Both the position numbers and the translations under genes were made by a program. From JAADHX01 sp964569385 (lineage in GTDB: Bacteria > Actinomycetota > Acidimicrobiia > Acidimicrobiales > Poriferisodalaceae), in NCBI GenBank assembly GCA_964569385.1, contig CAZMUM010000013.1, forward strand, positions 43,815-107,814: a DNA stretch of 64,000 nucleotides. The letters are read 5' to 3'. Shown piece by piece: positions 26,628-35,473 of the stretch (position 1 is its first letter; each line of letters starts with the position of its first letter). Below the pieces are notes generated by a model. It searched no databases. It worked only from the letters and a program-made list of their open reading frames with translations, and had not been told where the DNA came from.

Positions 26628-27310
26628 GCCACGCGTCGTCCCTCATAGGTCAACGCGTCACGCACCTCGGAAAGTTCAAGCTCATACATCTTCGCCAGTT
26701 CGGCGAGCGGGGACCCCCCAGTGAAGAACCGTGCCAGAATCTCGGTTCGCGTATTGCGGACAACAGGTTCCCCGAACCCTCGCTGTGGATCGATCCGAAC
26801 GGCGCTGCTCCGACCGGCGGGCCACATCGCCGATGCGAATTCCGCACCAGCGGATCCAGTCCACTCGATCTCAGATTCAAACGCCTTGGCTGCCGTGCTT
26901 AAGACGAGCTGGTCATTGCGAACGACAACTAAGTAGAAGGAGGGGTCGATCTCCGATTCGACTTGGGCTCGAAGAACTAGCTCCTGGCCGTGCACGAACG
27001 GCTTATGTGTAGCCAGCGGATACTGTGTGTCGAATCGTTCCTTGAGCAGCTGAACGGCCGGGCGCATCCGAACCATCGGGACTTTCTTTTCCCTGTATTC
27101 AACCAGGTAACGACACTCGACGAACTCGCCCCACGTGACCGTTTCGTCGCCTGTCGTCGATTCTCGGATGACCGGCGGGTAGGCGCTCTCCGAGCGTTGG
27201 TAACCGTCGATCCATCGTCGGGCCGTCCCGGCTGTCAGTTTGAGTAAGCGATCGGTACTCGAGAACGTGTAAAGCGGACGATCAAGCATGTCGATGACGA
27301 ATGATGACAT
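26624..27310 (-). CDS. DUF433-type antitoxin, VapB45-like
   Basis: This 228-residue protein has an N-terminal MerR-like helix-turn-helix region (residues about 15-40, KLTAGTARRWIDGY) and a C-terminal DUF433 helix-turn-helix (TRTEILARFFTGGSPLAELAKMYEL). This two-part layout is that of VapB45 antitoxins. I start at ATG 27310; a GTG codon directly before it is also possible. It is followed by the overlapping PIN-like toxin gene, giving a second toxin-antitoxin operon next to the RHH-PIN one. Confidence 0.75.
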   Translation of the reverse strand: MSSFVIDMLDRPLYTFSSTDRLLKLTAGTARRWIDGYQRSESAYPPVIRESTTGDETVTWGEFVECRYLVEYREKKVPMVRMRPAVQLLKERFDTQYPLATHKPFVHGQELVLRAQVESEIDPSFYLVVVRNDQLVLSTAAKAFESEIEWTGSAGAEFASAMWPAGRSSAVRIDPQRGFGEPVVRNTRTEILARFFTGGSPLAELAKMYELELSEVRDALTYEGRRVA

Positions 27311-27334
27311 CACGTGATAATGACATGTGTGTCA
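27305..27334. promoter_or_regulatory. Repeats at the VapB45-like start, possible operator
   Basis: A perfect inverted repeat TGACA-TGTG-TGTCA lies at 27321-27334, and a second TGACAT is at 27305-27310 overlapping the start codon. The position suits autoregulation by the antitoxin. The repeats are seen; the role is inferred. Confidence 0.3.
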
Positions 27335-27439
27335 CCAGAGTTCTCGATCTTTGGCCATTACGATGGCAACCTGGGCTACCCAGGCAGACCGTGGTCGATC
27401 TTGGATGGAGGATGGCAACGCTTGGCATGCTGATCACGT

Positions 27440-27895
27440 TTACCTCTGTCGTACGTCTTTTCGGTCGAAGAGCCTGATTTGTGGCCCGTGGTTGGGGCAC
27501 AGTTGAAGTCGATCCGGGACGATCTGGAGGAACTCGCCGTGCTCGGCGATGCGTTCGTAGCGGTTGGTCCATGCAGCGACAAGGTCGCCGGCCAGATGGC
27601 TTCGATGAACCGCTATCAGCTCGACTGGGCCGAGCCCGATCGTCGGTTCATCAATTTTACCGCTGTGTCGAACCTGCTCAGCCAAGTGGCGAATCATCTG
27701 GTGCTGAATGTCGGCGTCGAGGTCAAAACAGATGAGTTCCGAATGATCGAACGATTCCGATAGCCCGATTGTGTATGACCACACATTGTCTGGTGAGTCG
27801 ACTACCTGGATGATGAGGTACCCGTTGACCATGATCTGGAGGTCTTCTGCCCGCTCGATCTCTTCCCAGCTGTATCCATCGCATCTTTTGCACAT
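27440..27895 (-). CDS. DUF4262 domain protein
   Basis: This 151-residue protein starts MCKRCDGYSWEEIERAEDLQ. The middle has WSYTIGLSESFDHSELICFDLD and ends with YERIAEHGEFLQIVPD, the pattern of DUF4262, a family of unknown function often found near accessory genes. I chose ATG 27895 because the homology begins there; the open frame extends further upstream but reads as non-coding. It lies on the minus strand just upstream of the VapB45-like gene, 126 bases from it. A 13-bp inverted repeat sits 56 bases upstream of its start. Confidence 0.75.
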   Translation of the reverse strand: MCKRCDGYSWEEIERAEDLQIMVNGYLIIQVVDSPDNVWSYTIGLSESFDHSELICFDLDADIQHQMIRHLAEQVRHSGKIDEPTIGLGPVELIAVHRSHLAGDLVAAWTNRYERIAEHGEFLQIVPDRLQLCPNHGPQIRLFDRKDVRQR

Positions 27896-27950
27896 AGGAG
27901 CAGTCTCGCGAGGGGGTGGGACAGCCGGGCCGCCGCCACCCAGCCCGGCG

Positions 27951-27998
27951 AACCTGTGTCGAGAAACGTCGCTACAACAACGATCCTCGACACAGGTT
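27951..27998. repeat. 13-bp perfect inverted repeat upstream of the DUF4262 gene
   Basis: Arms at 27951-27963 and 27986-27998 are exact reverse complements with 22 bases between. A second, 8-bp pair (28005-28012 with 28048-28055) follows. The stretch 27896-28165 has no supported gene; it holds these repeats and the end of dnaE. Possible roles are an operator for the DUF4262 gene or a terminator for dnaE. Confidence 0.5.
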
Positions 27999-28165
27999 GG
28001 GTAGCGCGGGTTCAGGGTCGAGGCAAGGACGCCCGAAGTGGTGCCGTAACCCGCGGGACAACACGACCATTTCGGCGACGAATATCCGGAACGTATCGCC
28101 AACAACGCTTGAGAACCAGTCGTGGGTCTCGTAGGGCCCGGTTAGGTCGCTAGCCACTCGGTCCC

Positions 28166-31100
28166 CTACAGAATGATGGCGTCGGGGCCGAGGAGAACTC
28201 GGAGCTCGCCGGCGAGCCCGTTGCTTGGATCGACGCGGAACTCGTCTGGGAGCCNNNNNNNNNNNNNNNNNNNNNNNNNNNNNNNNNNNNNNNNNNNNNN
28301 NNNNNNNNNNNNNNNNNNNNNNNNNNNNNNNNNNNNNNNNNNNNNNNNNNNNNNCGGAGCTCGCCGGCGAGCCCGTTGCTTGGATCGACGCGGAACTCGT
28401 CTGGGAGCCGAACGACGTTCTGATCGAGGTGGATGAACACCTCGCTGTCGCCGGGATGGCGTTGAAGCACGTCGCGTAGGTCGGCAACAATGTCGTCAGA
28501 TACCGCTCTCGACGAGATCATGAGTCGAATAGGAGGGGTCTCTTGGCCGTAACCTTCGAACACTTCGATGGTGTTGCAGATGAACTTGGCTTCATCATCG
28601 CGGCTGTCGGGCCGACCGCCGACGAGGATGACAGCATCGTCGTCGAGTTTGTGTCCGTGTTCGCGCATTGTTCGGGGGAAAACCATGACCTCGATGTTGT
28701 CTTCGAGGTCTTCGAGCACGAACACCGCCATCAGATCACCTGCACGGGTGTACTTGCGCTGGAGGTTTGTGACCACCCCGCCGATGGTGACGAACTGGTC
28801 GCGGCCGTTGTCGCGACCCTCGCCATTTGAGTACTTCGGAGCGGCTTGGCGTTCGCCAACTTCGGAGATCGACATGTCGGTTCGGCGTTTCAACATTGCG
28901 CCGGCACCCATCAACGGGTGGCTCGAAACGTAAAGCCCCAGCATCTCCTTTTCGAGCTTCAGCTTCGAGCGCGAGTCGAACTCGAGGTCGGGTATTGCCA
29001 CCTTCTCGTCAAACGCCGACTCGCCGCCATCGTCGGCACTGCCGATGTCGCCGAACAGGGTCTGGATGCCCATATCGCGTTCTTTGCGGCGAGCCGCCAC
29101 CTGATCGATGATCTGCTCGTGAACCGTCAACAAACCCTGGCGGGGATGATTCAGCTCGTCGAAGCCTCCGGCCTTGATAAGCGACTCGATGCTTCGTTTG
29201 TTGAGGGCATTGAGTGGAACCCGTTCGCAGAAATCGTAAAAGTCGGCGAACGGGCCGTTGGTTTGGCGTTCTTCGACGATGGGTGCGACTACGCCCTCGC
29301 CTACGTTTCGAACCGCTGACAGGCCAAAGGTGATCTCGCTGTTGAGCGAACCAAAGTCGATCTCTGAGCGGTTTACATCGGGGACGTTGACGACGATGCC
29401 GAGTTGGCGGCAATCGTTGAGGAAGATAGCGGCCTTGTCGAGATTCGATTTGACGCTAGTGAGTAGCGCTGCCATGTACTCGACTGGGTAGTTGGCCTTG
29501 AGATAGGCCGTTTGGTAGCTGATGAGACCATAAGCAAAGGCGTGGCTCTTGTTGAAGGCGTAGTCGGCGAATGGCTCGATGATATTGAAGAGATCGGTGC
29601 CGAGTTTCTCGTCGTAGCCGGTATTGACGGTGCCCTCAACGAACTGAACCCGGTGCTTGGCGATGAGTTCGCGGTCCTTCTTGCCGCATGCCTTGCGAAG
29701 GTTGTCGGCCTCTTCGAGTGAGTAGCCGGCAATGCGCTGGGCGACGCGCATCATGGCTTCCTGGTAGATCATGAGCCCGTATGTCTCGCCGAGAATCTCG
29801 CCAAGATCAGGGTGCAACAGATCGACCGGTTTGCGGCCGTTCTTGCGATCGGCGTAGTCGTAGTGCATGTTGGCGGCCATCGGGCCAGGCCGGTACAGGG
29901 CCACCAGCGCGGCAACATCGTCGAACTCGGTAGGAGCAAGCGACCGCATTAGGGATCGCATCGGGGGAGACTCGAGCTGGAACACGCCGATGCTGTCGCC
30001 CCTTCGCATCAGCTCGTAGGTTTTTGAGTCGTCGAGGTCGACGTTGTCGATATCGACCTCGACGCCGTGTACCGCCTTGATGAGTTCTAGGGAGTCGTCG
30101 ATGATGGACAGGTTGCGAAGACCCAAAAAGTCCATCTTGAGCAGGCCAAGATCTTCGACACCGTGCATCTCGTACTGGGTAACAACTGCGGCGTCTTCGG
30201 GGTCTTGGCCAGCTGCTGGTTTGCGCTGAATCGGTAGATAATCGGTGAGTGGGTTGCGGGTAATGACCACAGCAGCGGCGTGAATGGAGTCGCCCCGCCG
30301 TAGCCCCTCAAGGCCGCTGGCAACGTCGACCACTGCTGCGACATCGGGGTCCGTTTCGTACATGGTGCGAAGTTCGGCCGCAGCCTTGTAGCCGTCTTCG
30401 TACTTGGGATGGGGCTCGAGGCAGGCGAATAGGGGAGTGTCGCGGCCCATCACCAGTGGTGGCATGGCTTTGGCGACTTTGTCGCCGACGGCGTATGGAT
30501 ACCCGAGTACCCTGGCCGCGTCGCGGACAGCCGCCCTGGCTTTGATGGAGCTAAACGTAATGATCTGAGCTGTGTGTTCGCGGCCGTACGTTTCGGCGGT
30601 GTAGCGGATCATTTCGTCGCGGCGACGATCATCGAAGTCCATATCGATGTCTGGCATCGAACTACGGCCGGGATTCAAGAATCGTTCGAACAACAAGTCG
30701 TACTTGATGGGGTCGAGGTCGACGATCTGAAGCGCGTATGCCACTGCACAACCAGCGGCCGACCCACGCCCAGGTCCCACTCTGATGCCTTGAGAACGGG
30801 CGTGTTGGATTAGGTCCCAGGTGATGAGGAAATAGGCCGAGAAGCCCATATCGGAGATGACCCGAAGTTCGTAGGTAAGCCGCTCGACCACTTCGGCCGA
30901 CAGGTTGTGGCCCCAGCGCCGTTTGGCACCCTCGAAGGCGAGGTGTTTCAGGTAATCGTCGTCACCCTCGAACTCGTCCGGAATAGGGAAGTCGGGAAGC
31001 TGAGGCTTGCCAAACTCGATGGTGACGTCGGCTCTTTCGGCAACCCAGAGGGTGTTGTCGCACGACTCCGGCAGTTCGTCGAAGAGCGTTCGCATCTCGG

Positions 31101-31890
31101 TGGCCGACTTCAGGTAGTGCTCGTCGCCGTGGAACTTGAAACGGTCGGGGTCCGACATGAGTGACTGGGTCTGCACACACAACAACGCATCGTGGGCAAC
31201 TGCGCCCTCCCGAGTTGTGTAGTGCAAGTCATTGGTGGCTAGCAGTGGTGCTTTTAGCTTCTTGGCGATCTCGAGCAGCATCGGGTTGCAGCTGTGTTGT
31301 TCTGGGATTCCGTGATCTTGGAGCTCCACGAACATGTTGTCGCGCCCGAAGATGTCCTGGAGACGCGCCGCCCGCCGAAGCGCTTGGTCGAAGTTGCCTC
31401 GAATGAGTGGCTGTTGCACGACTGACCCGAGACAACCGGTGGTGGCGATAAGGCCCTCGGCATGGTTCTCGAACATCTCCCAGTCCATGCGGGGTTTGTA
31501 GTAATACCCCTCCAGGTAGGCGAGGCTCGACAGTTTGAGAAGGTTGCGGTAGCCGGCATCGGATTCGGCCAGAAGTGTTAGGTGGTAATAGAGCTTCTGG
31601 CCGTCGTCGGTATCGCCGCCAGAATCGTCTTGTTTGCGACCGCGTCGGCGAGGTCGTTCGTGACGGCTTTCGAGGGCCATGTAGGCCTCGGTGCCGATGA
31701 TCGGCTTGATGCCTTGTTCGCGGCAACCCTTATAGAAGTCGAGGACTCCGTACATGTTTCCGTGGTCGGTGATGCCAAGAGCTGGCTGACCGTCGGCTGC
31801 TGCGGCGGCTACGGCCTCGGGTATTCGTGCTGCACCGTCGAGCATGGAGTACTCGGTGTGGGTGTGCAGATGGACGAACGAATCGGCCAA
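28166..31890 (-). CDS. dnaE: DNA polymerase III alpha subunit (interrupted by assembly gap)
   Basis: This is the catalytic subunit of the replicative polymerase. The N-terminal PHP domain starts FVHLHTHTEYSMLDGA. The polymerase active-site aspartates are in PDIDMDFDD near residue 413. The helix-hairpin-helix region and the OB domain (VTIGGVVTNLQRKYTRAGD) follow. The gene is broken by 100 N at 28255-28354, whose flanks are the same 55 bases. Removing one copy plus the N leaves 3570 bases, exactly 1190 codons, ending LRVLLGPDAIIL at the TAG at 28166-28168. The TTG start at 31890 is decided by GGAGG 7 bases upstream. Confidence 0.95.
28200..28409. other. Scaffold gap (100 N) flanked by identical 55-bp ends
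   Basis: The N run 28255-28354 is exactly 100 long. Bases 28200-28254 and 28355-28409 are identical. As with the gap at 5964, this is an unmerged contig overlap and not missing sequence. Confidence 0.9.
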
Positions 31891-32061
31891 CGCCTTGCCT
31901 CCAGCAACGATCGGGGTTCGTTAAAACGAGTTCGGGACGGCGAAGACAACCCTGTGGGAACCTCTAGGCTCTCTTCGCTCGACTCAGTCGACCCTAGCGC
32001 GACGGTGTCCCATCGAGTCACGCGGTACCAATCCAGCCAACGAAGTCGTTCCAGGCCCTTC

Positions 32062-32871
32062 ATGACCTCCACACCAGACAACACTCAGACAGACGTCGTC
32101 GATGACGACCCGGCCGCGACGCTGTCGATGGCCCTAGTGGCCAAAGACCCAACCGGAGCGCTTTGGGAGCTAGTCGATTCGGGCTGGTCAGATACTTTCC
32201 TTCCTGAGTTGCCCCAGCTGCGACTCGAACAGGACCCGATACATCGTCACAAAGATGTACTGACTCACACGATTGTGGTTACGGCTCAGGCGCCTGCTCG
32301 ATTGAGGGTTCGGTTGGCCGCGTTGTTCCACGATGTTGGTAAGCCCAGAACTCGAAAGTTCGCCCCTACTGGCGTTACGTTTCATCATCACGAAGCAGTC
32401 GGAGCCAAAATGGCCCGCAAACGCATGCGCAAGCTTGGTTTCGACGACACGCTCGTGCGCGAGGTAACGCAACTGGTGTTCCTGTCAGGCCGGTTCAAGG
32501 GTTACGCCGATGGTTGGAGCGACTCGGCCGTGCGACGATATGCCCGAGACGCTGGGCCGCTGCTCGGTGATCTGAACGACTTGGTTCGCAGCGACTGCAC
32601 ATCTCGTAACCCCCGACGGGTCGAAGCACTACACCGGCTGCTCGATGGGCTCGAAGAACGGATCCAGGTTCTCGCACGCGAGGACGCAGTCAAGGCTGAG
32701 CGGCCCGAGGTCGATGGCGCTGCGGTGATGGCGCATCTCGGCATCGAGGCCGGACCAGCCGTTGGTAGAGCTATGAAGTATTTGCTTGATCTGAAACGAA
32801 CCGAGGGCAGCCTTGGCGAAACAGAAGTACTTGAGCGCCTTGATGCCTGGTGGCGACAAAACCAGGGGTAA
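32062..32871 (+). CDS. Solo HD-domain protein resembling the C-terminal half of a CCA-adding enzyme
   Basis: This is a protein of about 269 residues. RHKDVLTHTIVV, LFHDVGKPRTRKF, GVTFHHHEAVGAKMARKR and DSAVRRYARDAGPLLGDL follow the order and spacing of the HD and tail region in actinobacterial CCA tRNA nucleotidyltransferases (PcnA type). HD metal-binding residues are present. The N-terminal nucleotidyltransferase head (about 200 residues) is absent: the region upstream belongs to dnaE on the other strand. It could be a free-standing HD phosphohydrolase acting on nucleotides or RNA ends. The start at ATG 32062 is the first good one after dnaE and has no clear ribosome-binding site. Confidence 0.8.
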   Translation: MTSTPDNTQTDVVDDDPAATLSMALVAKDPTGALWELVDSGWSDTFLPELPQLRLEQDPIHRHKDVLTHTIVVTAQAPARLRVRLAALFHDVGKPRTRKFAPTGVTFHHHEAVGAKMARKRMRKLGFDDTLVREVTQLVFLSGRFKGYADGWSDSAVRRYARDAGPLLGDLNDLVRSDCTSRNPRRVEALHRLLDGLEERIQVLAREDAVKAERPEVDGAAVMAHLGIEAGPAVGRAMKYLLDLKRTEGSLGETEVLERLDAWWRQNQG

Positions 32872-32885
32872 CGCCGCGGTGTTGG

Positions 32886-33680
32886 TTAGACGAGGTCGAG
32901 TTGTTCGAACCGGTGACCAGCGGCGTAAATAACGACCAGGCTCAGGCCACCAACTATCACAAGCCCGAGTGGACTCCCGCCGCCAGTTGCGGTTGCGGTT
33001 AAGGCCAAACGAGCTGGCGAAGCAACTGCAGTGGAGCTGCTGAGCCCAATAAGGCCAAACGCCACGATGGCAACGCCGACACCAAACGCCAGCGAAGCCG
33101 CAGTGCGCTTTAGCAGAGCCGATGAGGCCGCCGTGAGCGCCGTGATGAGGGCCACGATCGAAAGCGCACGCGCTGCTGCAAGCAGAACTGCGAGGACGCT
33201 CACATCGAAGTCGCCGATTTGAGTAGCGACCACGATGAGCAGGGTTGCAGGGATTGCGGCTTGGACAGCGGCCAGCATGACGGCGAGGAATCGTTCGACC
33301 ACGAGTTGGCTGTGATCGAGAGCTTGGCCGCCCAAGAACTCGAGCTCGTTGCGCTCGGCCAGCCTGGCGATGGACGCGGCGGCGAGAGGAAGCGTTAGAG
33401 CCACCAGCGCAATGGGTAAAACCAGTGAGAAAAAGGTTGCGTTGAGGTGTCCGACCGTGCTGTCGAGCGAGGTGTCACTGGTTAGGCCGAGCAGTCCGGC
33501 AATTCCCAGCGGTAGATCGCCAGCGAGTGTGCTGGCACCAGAACGCGAGCGGAGGTTCGGAGCGGTAAGGATCGCACCGGCGGCAAGTGCGAGCAGAGTT
33601 ACCGAGGCCGCGACGGTTGGAATCTGAGCATCGGTCTTGTACTGGCGCATGGATACGCCAAATCGTGGTTTAACGAGCAT
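32886..33680 (-). CDS. ABC-2 type transporter permease
   Basis: This 264-residue membrane protein has about six hydrophobic segments (near residues 25-45, 78-105, 130-152, 160-185, 190-215 and 235-255), consistent with an ABC-2 permease. No binding-protein gene is nearby, so export or membrane-lipid handling is more likely than import. Its ATG overlaps the TGA of the ATPase gene (TGATG), so the two are translationally coupled. The substrate is unknown. Confidence 0.75.
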   Translation of the reverse strand: MLVKPRFGVSMRQYKTDAQIPTVAASVTLLALAAGAILTAPNLRSRSGASTLAGDLPLGIAGLLGLTSDTSLDSTVGHLNATFFSLVLPIALVALTLPLAAASIARLAERNELEFLGGQALDHSQLVVERFLAVMLAAVQAAIPATLLIVVATQIGDFDVSVLAVLLAAARALSIVALITALTAASSALLKRTAASLAFGVGVAIVAFGLIGLSSSTAVASPARLALTATATGGGSPLGLVIVGGLSLVVIYAAGHRFEQLDLV

Positions 33681-34573
33681 CAGGAGTGGTCGGCCAGCAA
33701 TCTGTGGTCGGTCATTAGCTCTTCGATTCCCGGCTGCTGAACTGTTGAATCGATAAGGCCGGCGGGTCGAACTGCATCGATCAGCTCGTCGGTCGAGCCG
33801 ACCGAGAGCACTCTGGCGGTGTTTCCTTGCACGACTAGATCGAGCACACCAGGCAACGATCGGAGAGCAGATTCGTTTGGAGCTGAAGAAAACTGGAGCT
33901 CGGTTCGTTGCCTTACCCGACTTCTGAGTGTGCTTAGTGGGCCATCGGCGATGATGCGTCCGTCGTCGAGCAGGAGTACTCGATCGCTCATTAGCTCGGC
34001 CAGGCTGAGATCCCGGGCCGAAGCCATGACGGTGACCTGAGCGCCAAGCGACTCAAGAATCTCGGCCGCGAGCTCGCGGAACCGGCCTGATCCGGCGAGA
34101 GGTTCGTCGAGCAAGAACAAGTCAGGCTGTTTCTGAACCGCGGCCAGCAGGGCAACGATATGTCGTTCTTCATCGTCGAGCTCGCGAAGTTTGTCATCTG
34201 GACCGACATCGAGGGCGGGGAGAACTGTGGACCGCAGCGACATGTCGGCGTCGGACCGTTTGAACTCGGCCATCCGATCGAGGAACTCACCGACCGCAAG
34301 GTTGGTGGGGAGACTGACACTTGCCGGTACCCAACCGGTCAGACGGCGTACCTGGTACGAGCCTCGCGAGGTGTCGAAACCGCCCACTCTGGCCCGGCCA
34401 GCAGTCGGGTGAACAAGGTTGACAAGCAAACGGAATAGCGTCGTCTTACCAGACTGAGGTTGGCCAATAACCGCGACCCGCTGACCGGTGTCGATTTCAA
34501 TATCGACGCCGTCAACAGCAGCTACGCTGCCGTAGTGTTTGGTTAACCCCTCGGTCTGGACGACCGCTTGCAT
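33680..34573 (-). CDS. ABC transporter ATPase with degenerate signature motif
   Basis: This 297-residue ATPase has the N-terminus TEGLTKHYGSVAAVDGVDIEI, Walker A GQPQSGKTT near residue 37 and Walker B LFLLDEPLAG near residue 155. The LSGGQ signature region reads LRELDDEERHIVALL, so the usual Ser-Gly-Gly is gone. A C-terminal extension of about 90 residues follows the H-loop region; it resembles the regulatory tails of ABC-2 ATPases. GGAGG 6 bases before ATG 34573 sets the start. It works with the overlapping permease. The altered signature may mean weak or regulated ATP hydrolysis. Confidence 0.85.
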   Translation of the reverse strand: MQAVVQTEGLTKHYGSVAAVDGVDIEIDTGQRVAVIGQPQSGKTTLFRLLVNLVHPTAGRARVGGFDTSRGSYQVRRLTGWVPASVSLPTNLAVGEFLDRMAEFKRSDADMSLRSTVLPALDVGPDDKLRELDDEERHIVALLAAVQKQPDLFLLDEPLAGSGRFRELAAEILESLGAQVTVMASARDLSLAELMSDRVLLLDDGRIIADGPLSTLRSRVRQRTELQFSSAPNESALRSLPGVLDLVVQGNTARVLSVGSTDELIDAVRPAGLIDSTVQQPGIEELMTDHRLLADHS

Positions 34574-34684
34574 CGTGCCTCCGGTAGAGCGGCGAATATC
34601 CCAGTCTGTCAGCTAGACAGGGCATCCGGCGAGCGCGACAGCATTTGTTGCTCATTCTGAGTCACCTGCGGGCTGCGTAGGCAA

Positions 34685-35473
34685 TCAGTTCCGTCCGGCG
34701 AGTTTGCGGTTTTTGAACTTCGACATGGCGTAGTCGCGGTTCATGTAGGCGATGTAGTCGAGGCTGATCTCTTTGGGGCAGGCCTCATAACATTCTCCAT
34801 GGTTGGTGCACGAGCCGAAGAAGTCTTCCATGGTCTCGACCATGGCCTCGGAGCGGCGCCAGCGCTCGGGCTGGCCTTGGGGCAACAGATTTAGGTGTTG
34901 CATCTTGGCGGCTGTGAACAGTTGGGCTGCGGAGTTGGGGCACGCAGCAACGCACGCTCCACAACCAATGCACGCCGCGGCATCCATGGCTGCATCGGAG
35001 GTGTCCTTGGGCACTGGGATGAGGTTTGCATCTGGTGCTGCCCCGGTGTTTATCGAAATGTAGCCGCCGGCTTCGACGATGCGGTCGAGCGGCGACCTGT
35101 CGACAACTAGGTCCTTGATGATTGGAAACGACTTGGCCCGCCACGGTTCGATCACGACCTCGGCACCGGTTTCGAACTTGCGCATGTGTAGTTGGCAAGT
35201 TGTCGTAGCCTTCTCGGGCCCGTGAGCCCGGCCGTCGATCATGAGGTTGCACGTACCGCAGATGCCCTCTCGGCAGTCGTGATCGAACTCGATTGGCACT
35301 TCGCCGTCGGCCATCAGGTTTTCGTTGACGATGTCGAGCATCTCAAGGAACGACATGTCCTCGCTGATGCCCTTGGCCGGAATAGTCTGAAACGAACCTG
35401 GAGCATCGGGGCCCTCTTGACGCCACACCTTTAAGGTGAGATCGAGAGTTTTTGCGTCTGGGTTGCCGCTCAC
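34685..35473 (-). CDS. sdhB: Succinate dehydrogenase iron-sulfur subunit
   Basis: This 262-residue iron-sulfur protein passes electrons from FAD to the membrane anchor. The 2Fe-2S ligands are in CREGICGTC with a later Cys in TTTCQL. The 4Fe-4S and 3Fe-4S ligands are in CIGCGACVAACP and the SCTNHGECYEACP segment. The start is GTG 35473, with AAAGGAG 6 bases upstream and the GTGA overlap with the sdhA stop; a longer frame from 35563 would overlap sdhA by 94 bases and is rejected. It is the third gene of sdhCAB. Confidence 0.96.
   Translation of the reverse strand: MSGNPDAKTLDLTLKVWRQEGPDAPGSFQTIPAKGISEDMSFLEMLDIVNENLMADGEVPIEFDHDCREGICGTCNLMIDGRAHGPEKATTTCQLHMRKFETGAEVVIEPWRAKSFPIIKDLVVDRSPLDRIVEAGGYISINTGAAPDANLIPVPKDTSDAAMDAAACIGCGACVAACPNSAAQLFTAAKMQHLNLLPQGQPERWRRSEAMVETMEDFFGSCTNHGECYEACPKEISLDYIAYMNRDYAMSKFKNRKLAGRN

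Noticed and set aside
31582..32061. Upstream extension of the HD-domain frame into dnaE
   Set aside because: The extension is antisense to dnaE; homology starts after 32062.
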